Shown piece after piece: positions 37,330 to 47,333 of a DNA stretch of 64,000 nucleotides (position 1 is the stretch's first letter; every line of letters begins with the position of its first letter). This stretch comes from Deltaproteobacteria bacterium (lineage in GTDB: Bacteria > Desulfobacterota > Desulfarculia > Adiutricales > Adiutricaceae), in assembly GCA_031264185.1 (NCBI GenBank), contig JAISEL010000006.1, forward strand, positions 1-64,000, in the 5' to 3' direction. The notes under the pieces are model-generated. The model had not been told where the DNA came from, ran no database searches, and saw nothing but the letters and a program-made list of their open reading frames with translations. The translations under genes and the position numbers were made by a program.

Positions 37330-38288
37330 CTGAGGCCAAACGGCAGGCCAGCGCCCGGATACTGGCCGGGACATTGACCCTTCTGGCCAGGGAGGAAGAG
37401 GGTCTGCCCAGTCCCTTTGCCCTCTGGAACAGTCCGCTGACCCCGGGCTTTATTAAAGAGGCGGCTTTAAAGGTGGCCAGCGGCTTGGCCGGGGCGGTCT
37501 GGGCAGATGACAGCTATCCGGCCAGAGGCTTGTTGCTGCGTCAGGAGCAGGCTTTAGAGACATTGATATTAGGTCAGAAATCGGTCCGTCTGGCCGGTCC
37601 GTGGCTAATGGATCCCGAACCGGCCGACCGCCAGAGAAGAACAGCTCATTTGGCCCGCAAGGCAGCTGATCAGGAGCAGGGACCGGTTTTTATGGCCATT
37701 AAGACTGTCCACGATCCGGCCATTATCCGGGGTTTTGCCGAAGCCGGTTTTCAGGTGGCCGAGATTAGCACCCAGTTGGCCGGAACTTTAAACGGGGATA
37801 TAATTCCTGAGTTCCCTTTTGTCAGACATCCCGGGCTTTTTCTGAAAACCCCCGAACCAGAGGAAGGGGAAAAATGGCTCAGGGCTTTAGGCGAGCTGTT
37901 TTATGACGGCCATTATCTCCACGGACCATATCTGCCTCCTGATTTCTCCTGTAAACTGTGGCAGGCGGTCACTAAAAATCAGCTTTACCAGGGTCAGCCG
38001 GTTTTATTTTTGTGGGAAGAGTCCGGCCAGCGTCCGGTGGCTCTGGCCATGGCTGCGGTCAGCGGCCGGGAAGCCCGCCTTTCGGTTTTGCACGTGACCG
38101 AAGACAGGCGCGGTCAGGGGCTGGGAAAATTATTGCTGCTGGAACTGGTTCGGGTCTTAATTAAGAGGCAAGTTACTTCTCTGGCCTGCGAGACGGCTTC
38201 TTACAATCTGCCGGCTTTGGCTCTTTATCAGGCCATGGGATTTAGGATCATGACGCCTTTGATCACTTTCCATTTTCGGAAACCTTAG
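37326..38288 (+). CDS. GNAT-family acetyltransferase with N-terminal extension
   Basis: A 320-residue protein. The last 110 residues form a GNAT domain with VLHVTEDRRGQGLGKLLLLE (acetyl-CoA P-loop) and ALALYQAMGFRIMTP. The N-terminal 200 residues have no motif I recognise, though they contain FMAIKTVHDPAIIRGFAEAG, reminiscent of a second, degenerate GNAT fold. It is coupled to the radical SAM gene. The acceptor is unknown. Confidence 0.78.
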   Translation: MTEAKRQASARILAGTLTLLAREEEGLPSPFALWNSPLTPGFIKEAALKVASGLAGAVWADDSYPARGLLLRQEQALETLILGQKSVRLAGPWLMDPEPADRQRRTAHLARKAADQEQGPVFMAIKTVHDPAIIRGFAEAGFQVAEISTQLAGTLNGDIIPEFPFVRHPGLFLKTPEPEEGEKWLRALGELFYDGHYLHGPYLPPDFSCKLWQAVTKNQLYQGQPVLFLWEESGQRPVALAMAAVSGREARLSVLHVTEDRRGQGLGKLLLLELVRVLIKRQVTSLACETASYNLPALALYQAMGFRIMTPLITFHFRKP

Positions 38289-38362
38289 ATGAGGTCATAA
38301 AAATTTACAGCGGCCGACTGACCGTTTGATAAAGATTTCAGGCCGCCCCCAGAGAGGATATA

Positions 38363-39229
38363 ATGGAAAATCAGTACTACGAACACCCCGGAAAAATCAA
38401 GGTCTTCACGGTCTTAAAAAGGGCTGCATCGGCGCTGACCGGTAAATTTATGCTCATAGCCGGACTGACTCTGATTGGGTTTCTGCCGGTGGCTCTGAAC
38501 ATGCTGACTCCGTATTTTAAGTTTCTCCTGCTTATCCCGAGCATAATATTAGGTTTTTTGATGCAGGGCTCCGTGGCTATGGTTATGGTCAATGATTATC
38601 AGGAAGAGGAAACGAAAATTCTGGAATGCTTAAAAAACGGCCTGGCCAGAGTCGTGGTGGTGGTTAAAATCATTTTTTTAACCTGGCTGATTATTATAAT
38701 TCCAGCGATTTTGATTGGCGTTGGGGCCGCCATGGCCGCCGCCAGGAGCGGAACCGGCTATATGCTGCCGACGGTGCTGATTTTGGGGGGCTTGTTATTC
38801 ATGGTCTGGTTTTTTCTGGCTTACGGCCAGGCCTACCTGCTCTGTGTGGCCGCTCAGTTGGGAGCGCTGGAATCATTTAGTGTCAGCAAAGTTTTGACTA
38901 AAGGCCACAAGGCGGGCATTTTTTTGACTTTTCTGGCTATGACTATAATCAGCACGGTTGTTTACACTGCAGGCGCAGGCCTTCTGGCGATTGTCTTTGT
39001 GGCCCCTGGAACCGATCTTCAGTATATTGTATCCGTCATAAGCTCCAATTCTAATTTCAATGCTATCATCAAAAATTCTGGCTCAATACCGATCTTTCTT
39101 TTTTTACTGTCTTTGGTCCAGTGTTTAGTCAGGATAGTGTCCACCACAATTATAGGGGCTTTGTATGTGGAACTTTTAATTTGCCAGCAGGATAAAGATT
39201 TGGCTGATAAAAGCGAGGTTTTCGCCTAG
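38363..39229 (+). CDS. Multi-pass membrane protein, paralogue of the next gene
   Basis: A 288-residue inner-membrane protein with about six hydrophobic segments (residues 30-48, 52-75, 95-120, 130-158, 190-215, 245-270). The motif GALESFSVSKVLTKGH recurs in the next gene as GAVESLKASRALTYGN. Proteins of this layout resemble DUF975/YciC-like membrane families, but I cannot name one. The ATG at 38363 follows AGAGAGGATATA. It is 9 bases from its paralogue. Confidence 0.65.
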   Translation: MENQYYEHPGKIKVFTVLKRAASALTGKFMLIAGLTLIGFLPVALNMLTPYFKFLLLIPSIILGFLMQGSVAMVMVNDYQEEETKILECLKNGLARVVVVVKIIFLTWLIIIIPAILIGVGAAMAAARSGTGYMLPTVLILGGLLFMVWFFLAYGQAYLLCVAAQLGALESFSVSKVLTKGHKAGIFLTFLAMTIISTVVYTAGAGLLAIVFVAPGTDLQYIVSVISSNSNFNAIIKNSGSIPIFLFLLSLVQCLVRIVSTTIIGALYVELLICQQDKDLADKSEVFA

Positions 39230-39237
39230 AGGCTTCT

Positions 39238-40101
39238 ATGTCCGAGCTGTTCAAAATACCAGTTGACGGTAAAATTGACCGGGTTCCCCTAATTTGGGCC
39301 TTGAGCCGGGGGTTTAAAGCCCTGATTAACTGTCAGCCGGCCTTAATCCTGATGGGTCTGGTCAGCTTTGCGGCCAGTTTTCTGGGGATGTTTGATTACA
39401 TTCCTGAAATAGTCAGCGGTCTTTTGGTGTTGACCGTAACTAACGCCATGGATGGTTCAGCGGCCTTGGCCATGCTCCAAAAGTACCGGACTGGACTCAT
39501 AAACATTAAGGAATGTTTTTCAAAAGGCTTTTCAGCTTTTGGCCGCATCATATTGCTGAGTATGATATTCGGGCTGATATTTTATACACCTCTGGCCATT
39601 ATCATAGGTGTGGCCTTTTATTCATTCAGTTTTTTTGTCCTTTTAGCCGGGGTTATGGTCATTTTAGGCGTAATATTTCTGTGCTGGTTTCTGTCGATCT
39701 ATGGTCTGGCCTTACAGTTTTGCGTGGGGCACGGCTTGGGAGCGGTGGAGTCTTTGAAGGCCAGCCGCGCTCTGACCTATGGCAATCGGTGGTTCATGGC
39801 CAAAGGCATCTTCTGGGCTTACCTTATTTACGGCTCTATATTTTGCGGTCTGATTGCGGTGGCTATAAGTTCCTGGTTTTCAGGCTTGTCGTACAGAGAA
39901 TTTTTCTCTTCTCTGATGTCCCCGAAGTTCTTATTGGAACTTCTTGACGGCAGCATTTGGTTCTGGGCGTCTTTGGCCTTAAGTTTTGCCCAGTTTGTAG
40001 CCGGAACAGTTCACAGCGCTCTTTTCGGCGGCCTGTACGTTGAACTTTTGATTTCCAGGGAAAAATCGGATATTGACCTAATGGGCCGGGTTTTTGAATA
40101 G
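39238..40101 (+). CDS. Multi-pass membrane protein, tandem paralogue
   Basis: A 287-residue membrane protein with the same plan as its upstream neighbour, including a shared C-terminal pattern (ALFGGLYVELLISREKSD versus IIGALYVELLICQQDKD). The pair probably arose by tandem duplication and may form a hetero-oligomer. An inverted repeat AGCGGAGTT/AACTCCGCT lies just after the stop (40100-40140). Confidence 0.65.
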   Translation: MSELFKIPVDGKIDRVPLIWALSRGFKALINCQPALILMGLVSFAASFLGMFDYIPEIVSGLLVLTVTNAMDGSAALAMLQKYRTGLINIKECFSKGFSAFGRIILLSMIFGLIFYTPLAIIIGVAFYSFSFFVLLAGVMVILGVIFLCWFLSIYGLALQFCVGHGLGAVESLKASRALTYGNRWFMAKGIFWAYLIYGSIFCGLIAVAISSWFSGLSYREFFSSLMSPKFLLELLDGSIWFWASLALSFAQFVAGTVHSALFGGLYVELLISREKSDIDLMGRVFE

Positions 40102-40129
40102 CGGAGTTAAAAAAAGACAGCGAAGATGG

Positions 40130-40615
40130 GAACTCCGCTAAAAAGGGCTGAAATGTCCAGCCTTCCGCCTGGCAAAGTTCCGCTAAATTAAAGCACCTTA
40201 CCTCCAAAGCATTGCAGATTTTTGGTATTTCGGAGGCATCCCGTTTGTTTTCTTCTGCTACGACAGTCAGAGCGTGGAGTTTTCCGAAAGCAATTAAAAC
40301 AGGGTCAGCTGGGTTTGGGTTGTGCCAGGCCTAATAAGGCGCGGGTGCTTTTTCAGCATTTTCTCGGCCAGCTGCATTACTTCATCCGTCGGTTTTTGCG
40401 AAATAATCCCATGATTTTTGAGCCATTCTTCTATTTCCGGATCACCTTTGATCTCCCCAGTAACTTCAATGCAGGTTATAATGTGGCCACAATTAATTAA
40501 TGCATCAATTTTACTCCACAAATTTTGGCGAATGCATCTTCTATAGGCCTGAGCTGATTTTTGCGGCAGAAGAGAAGAGGAATCTATTATATACCTTGCT
40601 TCTTTTGGTTCAGCG
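40130..40615 (-). pseudogene. DUF4411 (PIN-like toxin) pseudogene
   Basis: The N-terminal part reads ARYIIDSSSLLPQ, the family's start, but without a usable initiation codon and with an in-frame stop 14 codons upstream. It continues INCGHIITCIEVTGEI and GDPEIEEWLKNHGI to PRLIRPGTTQTQ. A frameshift follows, and DPVLIAFGKLHALTVVAEEN then KICNALEVRCFNL complete the PIN-like core in the other frame. DUF4411 proteins are putative toxin nucleases normally paired with an upstream ImmA/IrrE-type gene, whose remains lie directly upstream here. Confidence 0.8.
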
Positions 40616-40691
40616 CAGGTTATCGGTTACTGAGTCCAAATAACTATTAATATGGGTAAATTGAATTGAACATTTAAAATCATGCTAATAT

Positions 40692-41530
40692 CTAATTGCT
40701 TAAATTGTCATCGCTATATAGCATAAGAATAGATTTAGACAGATAATTGCTGTTAAAATCATAAATTTCTCCTGGCATATTGCGGGCATAAGAAGTTGGT
40801 TCGGATATATCCTGCTTCTGTTTTTTTGTCTTAAAAAAAGCAGGTAAAGAAAAATAATCGTTTTTGGAAATATAATTTAAATCACACAACCTCCTGGCTG
40901 TAACAGTAGCGCGGACAGACAGCTTTTCCGATAGTTCAGAAATAATTTCGGCATCAAATACAGTGTAATTATTGGAATTCAAATAGTTCACAAAATGATC
41001 TTTAGGAACCAGAACTTCTCCAGCTATTTTGTTGCAAAAGACTTCCTCCTGGGAACCGGGCCTTGCGGTAAAAAGATCGCAGCAAACTGCTGTATTGTTT
41101 TTAAGGATATGAACCAGTTCATGGATCATTGTAAATATTTTAGCTTGAGTCTTGTCTTTGGAGTTGATACCAAATATTAGGTAATATATCGGATCATAGA
41201 TGGCAACGCCTCTGGGACAATTTTCATCTTTAGGAGTCGGGAAACATTGGACAAAAATACCCTTATTTTCAATTTGCTGACTTAGGTATAGATAAAATTT
41301 TCTTATTACCTCGGCGGATTATTATGATAATCTATTTCTTTATTGATTTTACCTTATGGTGATTTGTTTGTATCAAAATTATCCGCCGGGGTAATATATA
41401 GCCGCAATGAATCTGTTTATCCCAATTTAAATTGAAAAAACTAATAATTAATTTATTGAAAGGTTGGTAAGCGTCATCTTTAAATGCTGAATTAAATGGT
41501 TCAATCGCGAGTCTAATTTCCGGGCGTAAT
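40692..41530 (-). pseudogene. ImmA/IrrE-type metallopeptidase gene interrupted by a MITE
   Basis: The open part carries the zinc motif His-Glu-x2-His in FTMIHELVHILKNNT (about 41150-41105), with GIFVQCFPTPKDENCPRGVA before it and EEVFCNKIAGEVLVPKDHF after it. The element at 41304-41396 cuts the gene. Removing it with one TA gives HCGYIRKFYLYLSQQIENK in one frame. The upstream start is unclear. Together with the DUF4411 relic this was a toxin-antitoxin-like pair. Confidence 0.78.
41304..41396. repeat. MITE copy 6, 93 bp type
   Basis: The ends are TTACCTCGGCGGATTAT and ATTATCCGCCGGGGTAA, with TA on both sides. The interior is nearly identical to copies at 9736 and 13881, although it lies 27 kb away. 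Confidence 0.92.
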
Positions 41531-43415
41531 CTAAATAAGGATTCCTAGCGGATATCAAATTGACTAAAGCCAAATGATAAGGCTTTTATCAGTAATATTA
41601 TTGCCACAAATAGTTTTTCAATTAAAATAAGCATGTAAATTAGTGAAATTTTATCTTGTATAATCGGTTAATAGATAGAAAACAGTATAAAAATTCTTAA
41701 TATCATGGCCAAAAATTTAAGCAAAATAGGCATATAATTATAAAATTTGTCAAATTAGTTGATTATTTTACTAATTTTTATTAAATTAGCATTAATTAAA
41801 TTTAAAGAGACTCTGTAGCCTATAAAACTATATTAATATATTTTATTAATATAAATACATATATTATATATCTAATAAATAGTTTTGATTATAAATATAT
41901 TACCTTATTATTTCAAATAAAAAGATCAATTTATCTAAAATTTACTAAAAATTTTCTCATATTTTTATATTGGAATGTAAATACGAAAATAAAGGGTATG
42001 CCCTGTTTTTTAACTTCCAAATTAAGGGTCCGGAATCCCAGAAAGCCTAAGCCATGCGTGCCGACCCCGGGCGGCTGTCAGGTCTGGCGATCAAATTAGG
42101 GCGGCCGACCAAATATTTTGTCCGAATCTCCTTGGTCCGGCAGGTCAAGGCGCCGTCTGAAGAGACAGTTGCTCCCTGAATTTTAAATTTCTGGGCTTTT
42201 TCGTCTGGCAGGCGTCAGAAGGAGGCCAGATCAGGTGCTGCCGGTTACTGCAGCCGGTAAAATTTCCTGTTTAAGGCGAAAGTCAGTTTTGCCATTTTCA
42301 GGCCGACGGAACGCCCTGAGATTTTTTGACCAGGATTATAAAACTTAACCGGTCTTTTCAGAAAAACAATGTTCCTGATTATAAGGTGAGCTATTGGGAG
42401 CCGTTTTAACCCGTTAAAACCGGCTGTTCCGGATTACTGACAGTATATGTGCATCCTTTTATCTTAAGCTGCTGAAAGTACTATATTTTTAGATGACACC
42501 TTTCCGGTATAGGATATGTAATCCGCGTGATTCATCAGCCTGACTGAAGTAATTTTATTATTAGGGATTAACATTATAAATAATGATGTTATAATATGAC
42601 GTTTCTGCCATTTAGGAGGCGCTTTATGGCCGGTGATTCTTTCTCTTCCCTGGGGCAGGCAAGCATTTCTGTCACCGAATCGGTTTCAGATTCGGACAAA
42701 TCATATTCACCGTCGATTTACCTCAAGGCGAGAATTTTCCGGCAGCTGGGGAAGCTATTTTAGTGATTGTGAGCAAAATAGGCTCCTCTCCCGCCAGACA
42801 TTGATCATCTGCGCCGGACAAAAACGGCAGTCAGAAGACGGCCGCAGGCCAGAAACACAAGAGGCGGTCCATTCAACTAAGCAAGATGATGCCTCATGGT
42901 GACATCCAAATAATGAGGCATATTTATCAATCCTAACATGGTGGGAAAAAAGTAGTCCCCTTTGCGGTTAAGGCTCGTATAGTACATAAATCAACAGCCC
43001 GGACGCCAAAATTCGGTCAAGAAATGAGCGGTCGATGAACGAACTTGCTAAGATTTTTGTGTGCCTTAATAATCAGATAAATGAAACGTATTGCAGGCGG
43101 AAAAAACAGCCAGCCGCCCCGACCTGTCAGCAGCGGAGTAACAGAACAGGAGCTGCGTTTAAAACGCTTATCAAGCCACGCATTGCCTGCTCCGGAGTCA
43201 GATAGTCAAAAGATAGGGCCGCAATCCGATTGCTTTTCGTGTACAGTTATTCTTTGAAATAATTCAAGGCATAAATTTTAGGGAAATTCGGCGGTTCAGA
43301 AAAATTTATAGATGACGGACACGATTTTTGTTTCATATGGTCAGTCAAATACCTCACATTGTTAACTCACCGTTTGAATCAGATTAGAACGGCGCTTTAT
43401 TTTTAAAGATGATTT
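41531..43415. other. Gene-poor gap: AT-rich half, then decayed sequence
   Basis: About 41570-42000 is extremely AT-rich. A minus-strand open stretch at 42047-42214 (reading GATVSSDGALTCRTKEIRTK) looks like a coding relic of unknown family. At 42626-42763 an ATG with AGGAGGC upstream opens a 45-codon frame (MAGDSFSSLGQASISV). A better-looking segment, FRFGQIIFTVDLPQGENFP, lies in another frame, so this may be a frameshifted small gene. I see nothing else. Confidence 0.4.
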
Positions 43416-46400
43416 ATGTGCAATTATATTAATAAATTATACGCTCAATCTTTTTGGAATAACCGAATAATTAATATTTTACCCAGAGTTGATAATATCT
43501 CAGATAAATTTTTATTTTGCGAAAAATTAATTAATAAGAATTATCGGATTGATAGCTATAGTGAACAAGATATAATTGACAAAGTTATTTTGCCAATACT
43601 TGATAATATGGGCTGGAACTACTCTTTAGGTGAAACTAAAATTATTTCCGAGGATTCCCAGAAGCTGGAAGCAGTCCTTTTTGCTGATAAAAATAAGCAT
43701 GAAGCCTATCTGAATATAAATAGTATGGATCGCCAATCTGCATGGGCAGGCATAGATATTATTTTAGTGGCCAAAAAGGCCGCGAGCATGTTAAATACCG
43801 GTCAGGTTTCAAAAAAAAATAATCCTTATCTTCAGACATTGGCTTATCTCCAGAGCTCAAAGATAAGGCGGGGTTTTTTGACCAATGGGCGGCAATGGTA
43901 TCTGATTGACAATACGGGCGACTCTTGTAACAAAAAGTATCTGTCCTTTTCTCTGGCCAAGATCCTCCAGGAAGGCGATAAAAGAAACTTTGAGCTTTTT
44001 TGGCGGATTTTCCACGTTAATAGCTTTGTGGCTGCTGATCAGTATAGTTCGCCGTCCATAGATCTTCTGTCTGAAAAGGACCAAAAATGGCGGCAGGAGA
44101 TTGAAGCGGATTTTAAGGCCGCACTCTACTATTCGGGCAGCCAATTTTCTTTGTTTGAGGAGACAGGCCGGGCTATTTTTCAGGCAGTAAAAAAAATGAA
44201 AAATCCGCCCGAACTGGACGAAATTTTCCGCAACAGTCTGTATTTCGTTTACAGGTTGTTTTTTTTAGCCTATCTGGAGGATCATTACCGGAATTTACTG
44301 ACTGATAATCCAGAGTATGGTTATATGTCGCTCTGGAAACTAAGAGCCGAGATTCTGGAAATACCGGACAGTTACTTGGGCTGGGATAGGCTTAATGATC
44401 TATTCAGCATCCTTGACACCGGTAGTGAGACCGCTAACATGCCTCTCTTCGGCGGAGGCCTTTTTGACCGGACCAAAGCTCCCCTTTTGAATCTGAGTCA
44501 GCTATTCAGCGACTATCTTTTGTCCAGGCTGTTAAAATGCCTTTATTTTGATTCCAGGGGATATCTGCGGGATTTCACTGTTTTTGCTCCGTCTCATTTG
44601 GGAACACTTTATGAAGGTCTTCTGGAGTTTCAGTTTCGGGTAGCTGAAGAAGAGCTGTTTTACGCTGCCGCCGTTTTCAAAAATAAAAAAATGGAGGGAT
44701 ATTTCGGAAAATATGAGATAAGTAAATTAAAAAATAATAAATATGCAAGAGACTTTATAATTATTCGGGTTTTAGCCAGAGGGGAGTTGTATCTGGTTAA
44801 TTCCAATAATAACCGGAAATCCAGCGGCAGCTATTATACTCCAGATTCTCTGGCCTTCCCTCTGGTGACAAGAGGCATAGAGTTGCAGTTGACCGGACAG
44901 CTCCGCGACTGCTCAATATTGGATATGCGTATTCTGGACTGTTCTTGCGGGTGCGGTCACTTATTGTTGGCGGCCTTGAATGTTCTGGCCAATAAGGCGC
45001 TGGACAGATTGGAGGAAGACCATAACCTGAGCAAGGCTCTGGCTTCGGAACTCTGGTCCATAAGGGCTGATCTCCAGAGGTATGGAATAAATCCCGGCCT
45101 AATTGAGCTGGATGAGATTTTGGCCTTGAAGAGAATTTTACTGAAAAAGGTCATTTACGGAGTGGACTGGTCTCCCTTTGCGGTGGAGTTGACCCAGCTG
45201 GGATTATGCGTTGATACTTTTATCTTTGGAACTCCAATGTCATTTATTGAACACCGCATCAAATGCGGCAACAGCTTGATTGGGGCAGATATCCAAAGCC
45301 CGGTGACCGAAGAAGCGTCCAATGCTCTTTTTAAAAGCATTTTATTTGAAAAATTAGAGCCTGATCAGAAACAGGCTGCTGCTTTGAGCTTTTTAAATGA
45401 TGCTGATTCCGATGAAATAGGAATAACAAAGAAAAAATATAAGCATGAAATTTTACTGATAACTAAACTTAATAATGAGATATTAGATTATGCAAATTAT
45501 CAGTCTTTCATGGAGCTGGAGGGGAAAAAAGTGCCTGCTCTGGAATCACTTTTAAATCCCAGTAACTGCGATGAATCGGAGCTGGAAGAGCTTAAAGCCT
45601 GTAGGGCTGAAATAGAAAAATACCGGCAGAAGTTTGGGTTTTTCAATTGGGAAAATGAATTTCCCGAGGTCTTCTCGGCGCAAAATTACGGGGGGCCGGG
45701 CTTTCATGTTCTGGTCGGCAATCCGCCCTGGGACAAAACCAGATTTGAGGAGCCTCTGTTCTTCGCCCAGTACAGGTCTGATTACCGGACCCTGCCCAAC
45801 AGCCAAAAGAAGGAAATAGCCTGTGAACTGCTGGAAAAGCCAGCGATTAAAGAAAGATATGAGCGGGAAAAAGAGCTGTTTTTTTTAATTAACGGGTACC
45901 TTAAAAAAAAATACCATTATAGCAGAGGGGCCGGCGACAGCAACCTTTTTCGTTTTTTTGTGGAAAGAGGTCTAGGGTTGCTGGCCGAGGGCGGAAGCCT
46001 CAATTACGTCTTGCCGACGAGTCTTCTCACTGAAGACAGTTCAACTGGCCTCAGAAAATATATTCTGGAAAACTGCAGCCTGAATGTCTTTGACGGTTTT
46101 GAAAACCGGAGACGGATCTTTTCTGATATTGACAGCCGCTATAAATTTGGATTGATTCAGATTCAGAAAGTAAAAAATCCGGATCAGGTGGCTAAAATCA
46201 GGTTTTTGCTGACAGAACCAGCTGAACTGGACGTTCAAAAAAAGAGCTTTCTGTATCCGCTCGCTGATGTTAAATCCACGTCACCCAAGCACTGGTCTTA
46301 TATGGAAGTTGCAGGTGGGGCCGGGGGACTGGCGATTCTGAAACGCCTTTACGCCAAATATCCAGCCTTAAAAGAGAGTTGGCTCGACCTTCGAAGAGAA

Positions 46401-47333
46401 TTGGATGCAACCATTGACAAGAAAATATTCCGGGAAAAAGAAGGTTCAGGCTATCTGCCTCTGTATAAAGGCGAGATGATCTGGCAGTATCAGGCCCTGG
46501 CTTCTAAGCCCGGCTATTGGCTGGATAAGGCTGAATTTGACAGTTATTTGCTCTCTGCCCAGATAAATCGCCTCGTGAGTGACATAAGAAATCAGATCTC
46601 CGGGAGCATAAACAGCCGTAAGCCGGATATCATCCCCGGCAGTGGCAATTTTGGGAAGTGGCTGACGTCTTTTCTGAATGTCTCCTGGAAAGATCTGGCT
46701 GAATTTATTATTCCGGAGAGGCGATTTTTCCGCCTGGGAGTTAGAGGAATTGCCAGGGATACCAATGAAAGAACTTTGGTTGCCGCTATTTTACCTCCTA
46801 ATATAGGAGTTCAGCATTCGCTCTGGATTTCCGTACCCGGCCAATATGTTTTGGATTTAGAACGAAAAATTGTCAATTACCGGAAAATAAGCCTCAATAA
46901 GCTTCTTTTTAGCCAGGCGATATTCAACAGCTTAACGGCGGACTGGCTGTTGAGAGCGTCGGTGACCATGAATGTCAGTAAAACCTATTTATACAGGCTG
47001 CCGATCCCTCAACCTTCCGACCGGGAATTTTCCGATAATCAGAATTTTCAGGCCATTATCCGGGATTCCGCCTTACTCAGTTTATACAATGCTCCGGAAA
47101 TACTGGCGGAAATAAAAACGGCCCTGAAGATCAGAGACTCGGAACTTATCCGGACCACCCAAGCCTTTGAACACAAAAAGGCCGCTTTGGACCTTTCGGT
47201 AGCCAGGCTATATGGGCTGGACAGTCAGGACCTTAAATATATAACCCCCAGTTTCAAGGTCTTGAACCGCAAAAAACCGGAGTATATTCAGAAAGTTTTA
47301 AAAATGGCTGATTTGTCAGTCGCCTTCAGTTAA
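43416..47333 (+). CDS. Eco57I-type adenine methylase with degenerate nuclease domain
   Basis: A 1305-residue protein of the Eco57I/type IIG class. The methylase motifs are in order: motif X SGSYYTPDSLAFPL (about residue 470), motif I ILDCSCGCGHLLLAAL (about 507), motif II YGVDWSPFAVELTQLGL (about 585) and catalytic motif IV VGNPPWDKTRF (about 768). These indicate N6-adenine methylation. The N-terminal 170 residues resemble the nuclease-like domain of such enzymes (VLFADKNKHEAYLN, IDIILVAKKAASMLNTGQ, RGFLTNGRQWYL). The expected Asp and Glu of PD-(D/E)XK appear replaced (LEAVLF, LVAKK). The C-terminal third is probably target recognition (SKTYLYRLPIPQPSDREF). No separate restriction, BREX or DISARM genes are nearby. 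Confidence 0.82.
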   Translation: MCNYINKLYAQSFWNNRIINILPRVDNISDKFLFCEKLINKNYRIDSYSEQDIIDKVILPILDNMGWNYSLGETKIISEDSQKLEAVLFADKNKHEAYLNINSMDRQSAWAGIDIILVAKKAASMLNTGQVSKKNNPYLQTLAYLQSSKIRRGFLTNGRQWYLIDNTGDSCNKKYLSFSLAKILQEGDKRNFELFWRIFHVNSFVAADQYSSPSIDLLSEKDQKWRQEIEADFKAALYYSGSQFSLFEETGRAIFQAVKKMKNPPELDEIFRNSLYFVYRLFFLAYLEDHYRNLLTDNPEYGYMSLWKLRAEILEIPDSYLGWDRLNDLFSILDTGSETANMPLFGGGLFDRTKAPLLNLSQLFSDYLLSRLLKCLYFDSRGYLRDFTVFAPSHLGTLYEGLLEFQFRVAEEELFYAAAVFKNKKMEGYFGKYEISKLKNNKYARDFIIIRVLARGELYLVNSNNNRKSSGSYYTPDSLAFPLVTRGIELQLTGQLRDCSILDMRILDCSCGCGHLLLAALNVLANKALDRLEEDHNLSKALASELWSIRADLQRYGINPGLIELDEILALKRILLKKVIYGVDWSPFAVELTQLGLCVDTFIFGTPMSFIEHRIKCGNSLIGADIQSPVTEEASNALFKSILFEKLEPDQKQAAALSFLNDADSDEIGITKKKYKHEILLITKLNNEILDYANYQSFMELEGKKVPALESLLNPSNCDESELEELKACRAEIEKYRQKFGFFNWENEFPEVFSAQNYGGPGFHVLVGNPPWDKTRFEEPLFFAQYRSDYRTLPNSQKKEIACELLEKPAIKERYEREKELFFLINGYLKKKYHYSRGAGDSNLFRFFVERGLGLLAEGGSLNYVLPTSLLTEDSSTGLRKYILENCSLNVFDGFENRRRIFSDIDSRYKFGLIQIQKVKNPDQVAKIRFLLTEPAELDVQKKSFLYPLADVKSTSPKHWSYMEVAGGAGGLAILKRLYAKYPALKESWLDLRRELDATIDKKIFREKEGSGYLPLYKGEMIWQYQALASKPGYWLDKAEFDSYLLSAQINRLVSDIRNQISGSINSRKPDIIPGSGNFGKWLTSFLNVSWKDLAEFIIPERRFFRLGVRGIARDTNERTLVAAILPPNIGVQHSLWISVPGQYVLDLERKIVNYRKISLNKLLFSQAIFNSLTADWLLRASVTMNVSKTYLYRLPIPQPSDREFSDNQNFQAIIRDSALLSLYNAPEILAEIKTALKIRDSELIRTTQAFEHKKAALDLSVARLYGLDSQDLKYITPSFKVLNRKKPEYIQKVLKMADLSVAFS

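Noticed and set aside
9736-41396. CRISPR array made of the repeated elements
   Set aside because: Copies are dispersed, inverted-repeat bounded and lie inside genes; there are no regularly spaced repeats or cas genes.
42047-42214. A real gene in the 42 kb gap
   Set aside because: Only a short open stretch with no start signal and no recognisable family; listed in the gap note only.
35088-43155. Shared 16-base string CAGCGGAGTAACAGAA at about 35090 and 43134
   Set aside because: Two short matches without further flanking similarity; not enough to call a repeat.
43416-47333. BREX (pglX) or DISARM (drmMI) defence locus
   Set aside because: None of the required partner genes (brxA/B/C, pglZ, drmA/B/C) is present beside the methylase.
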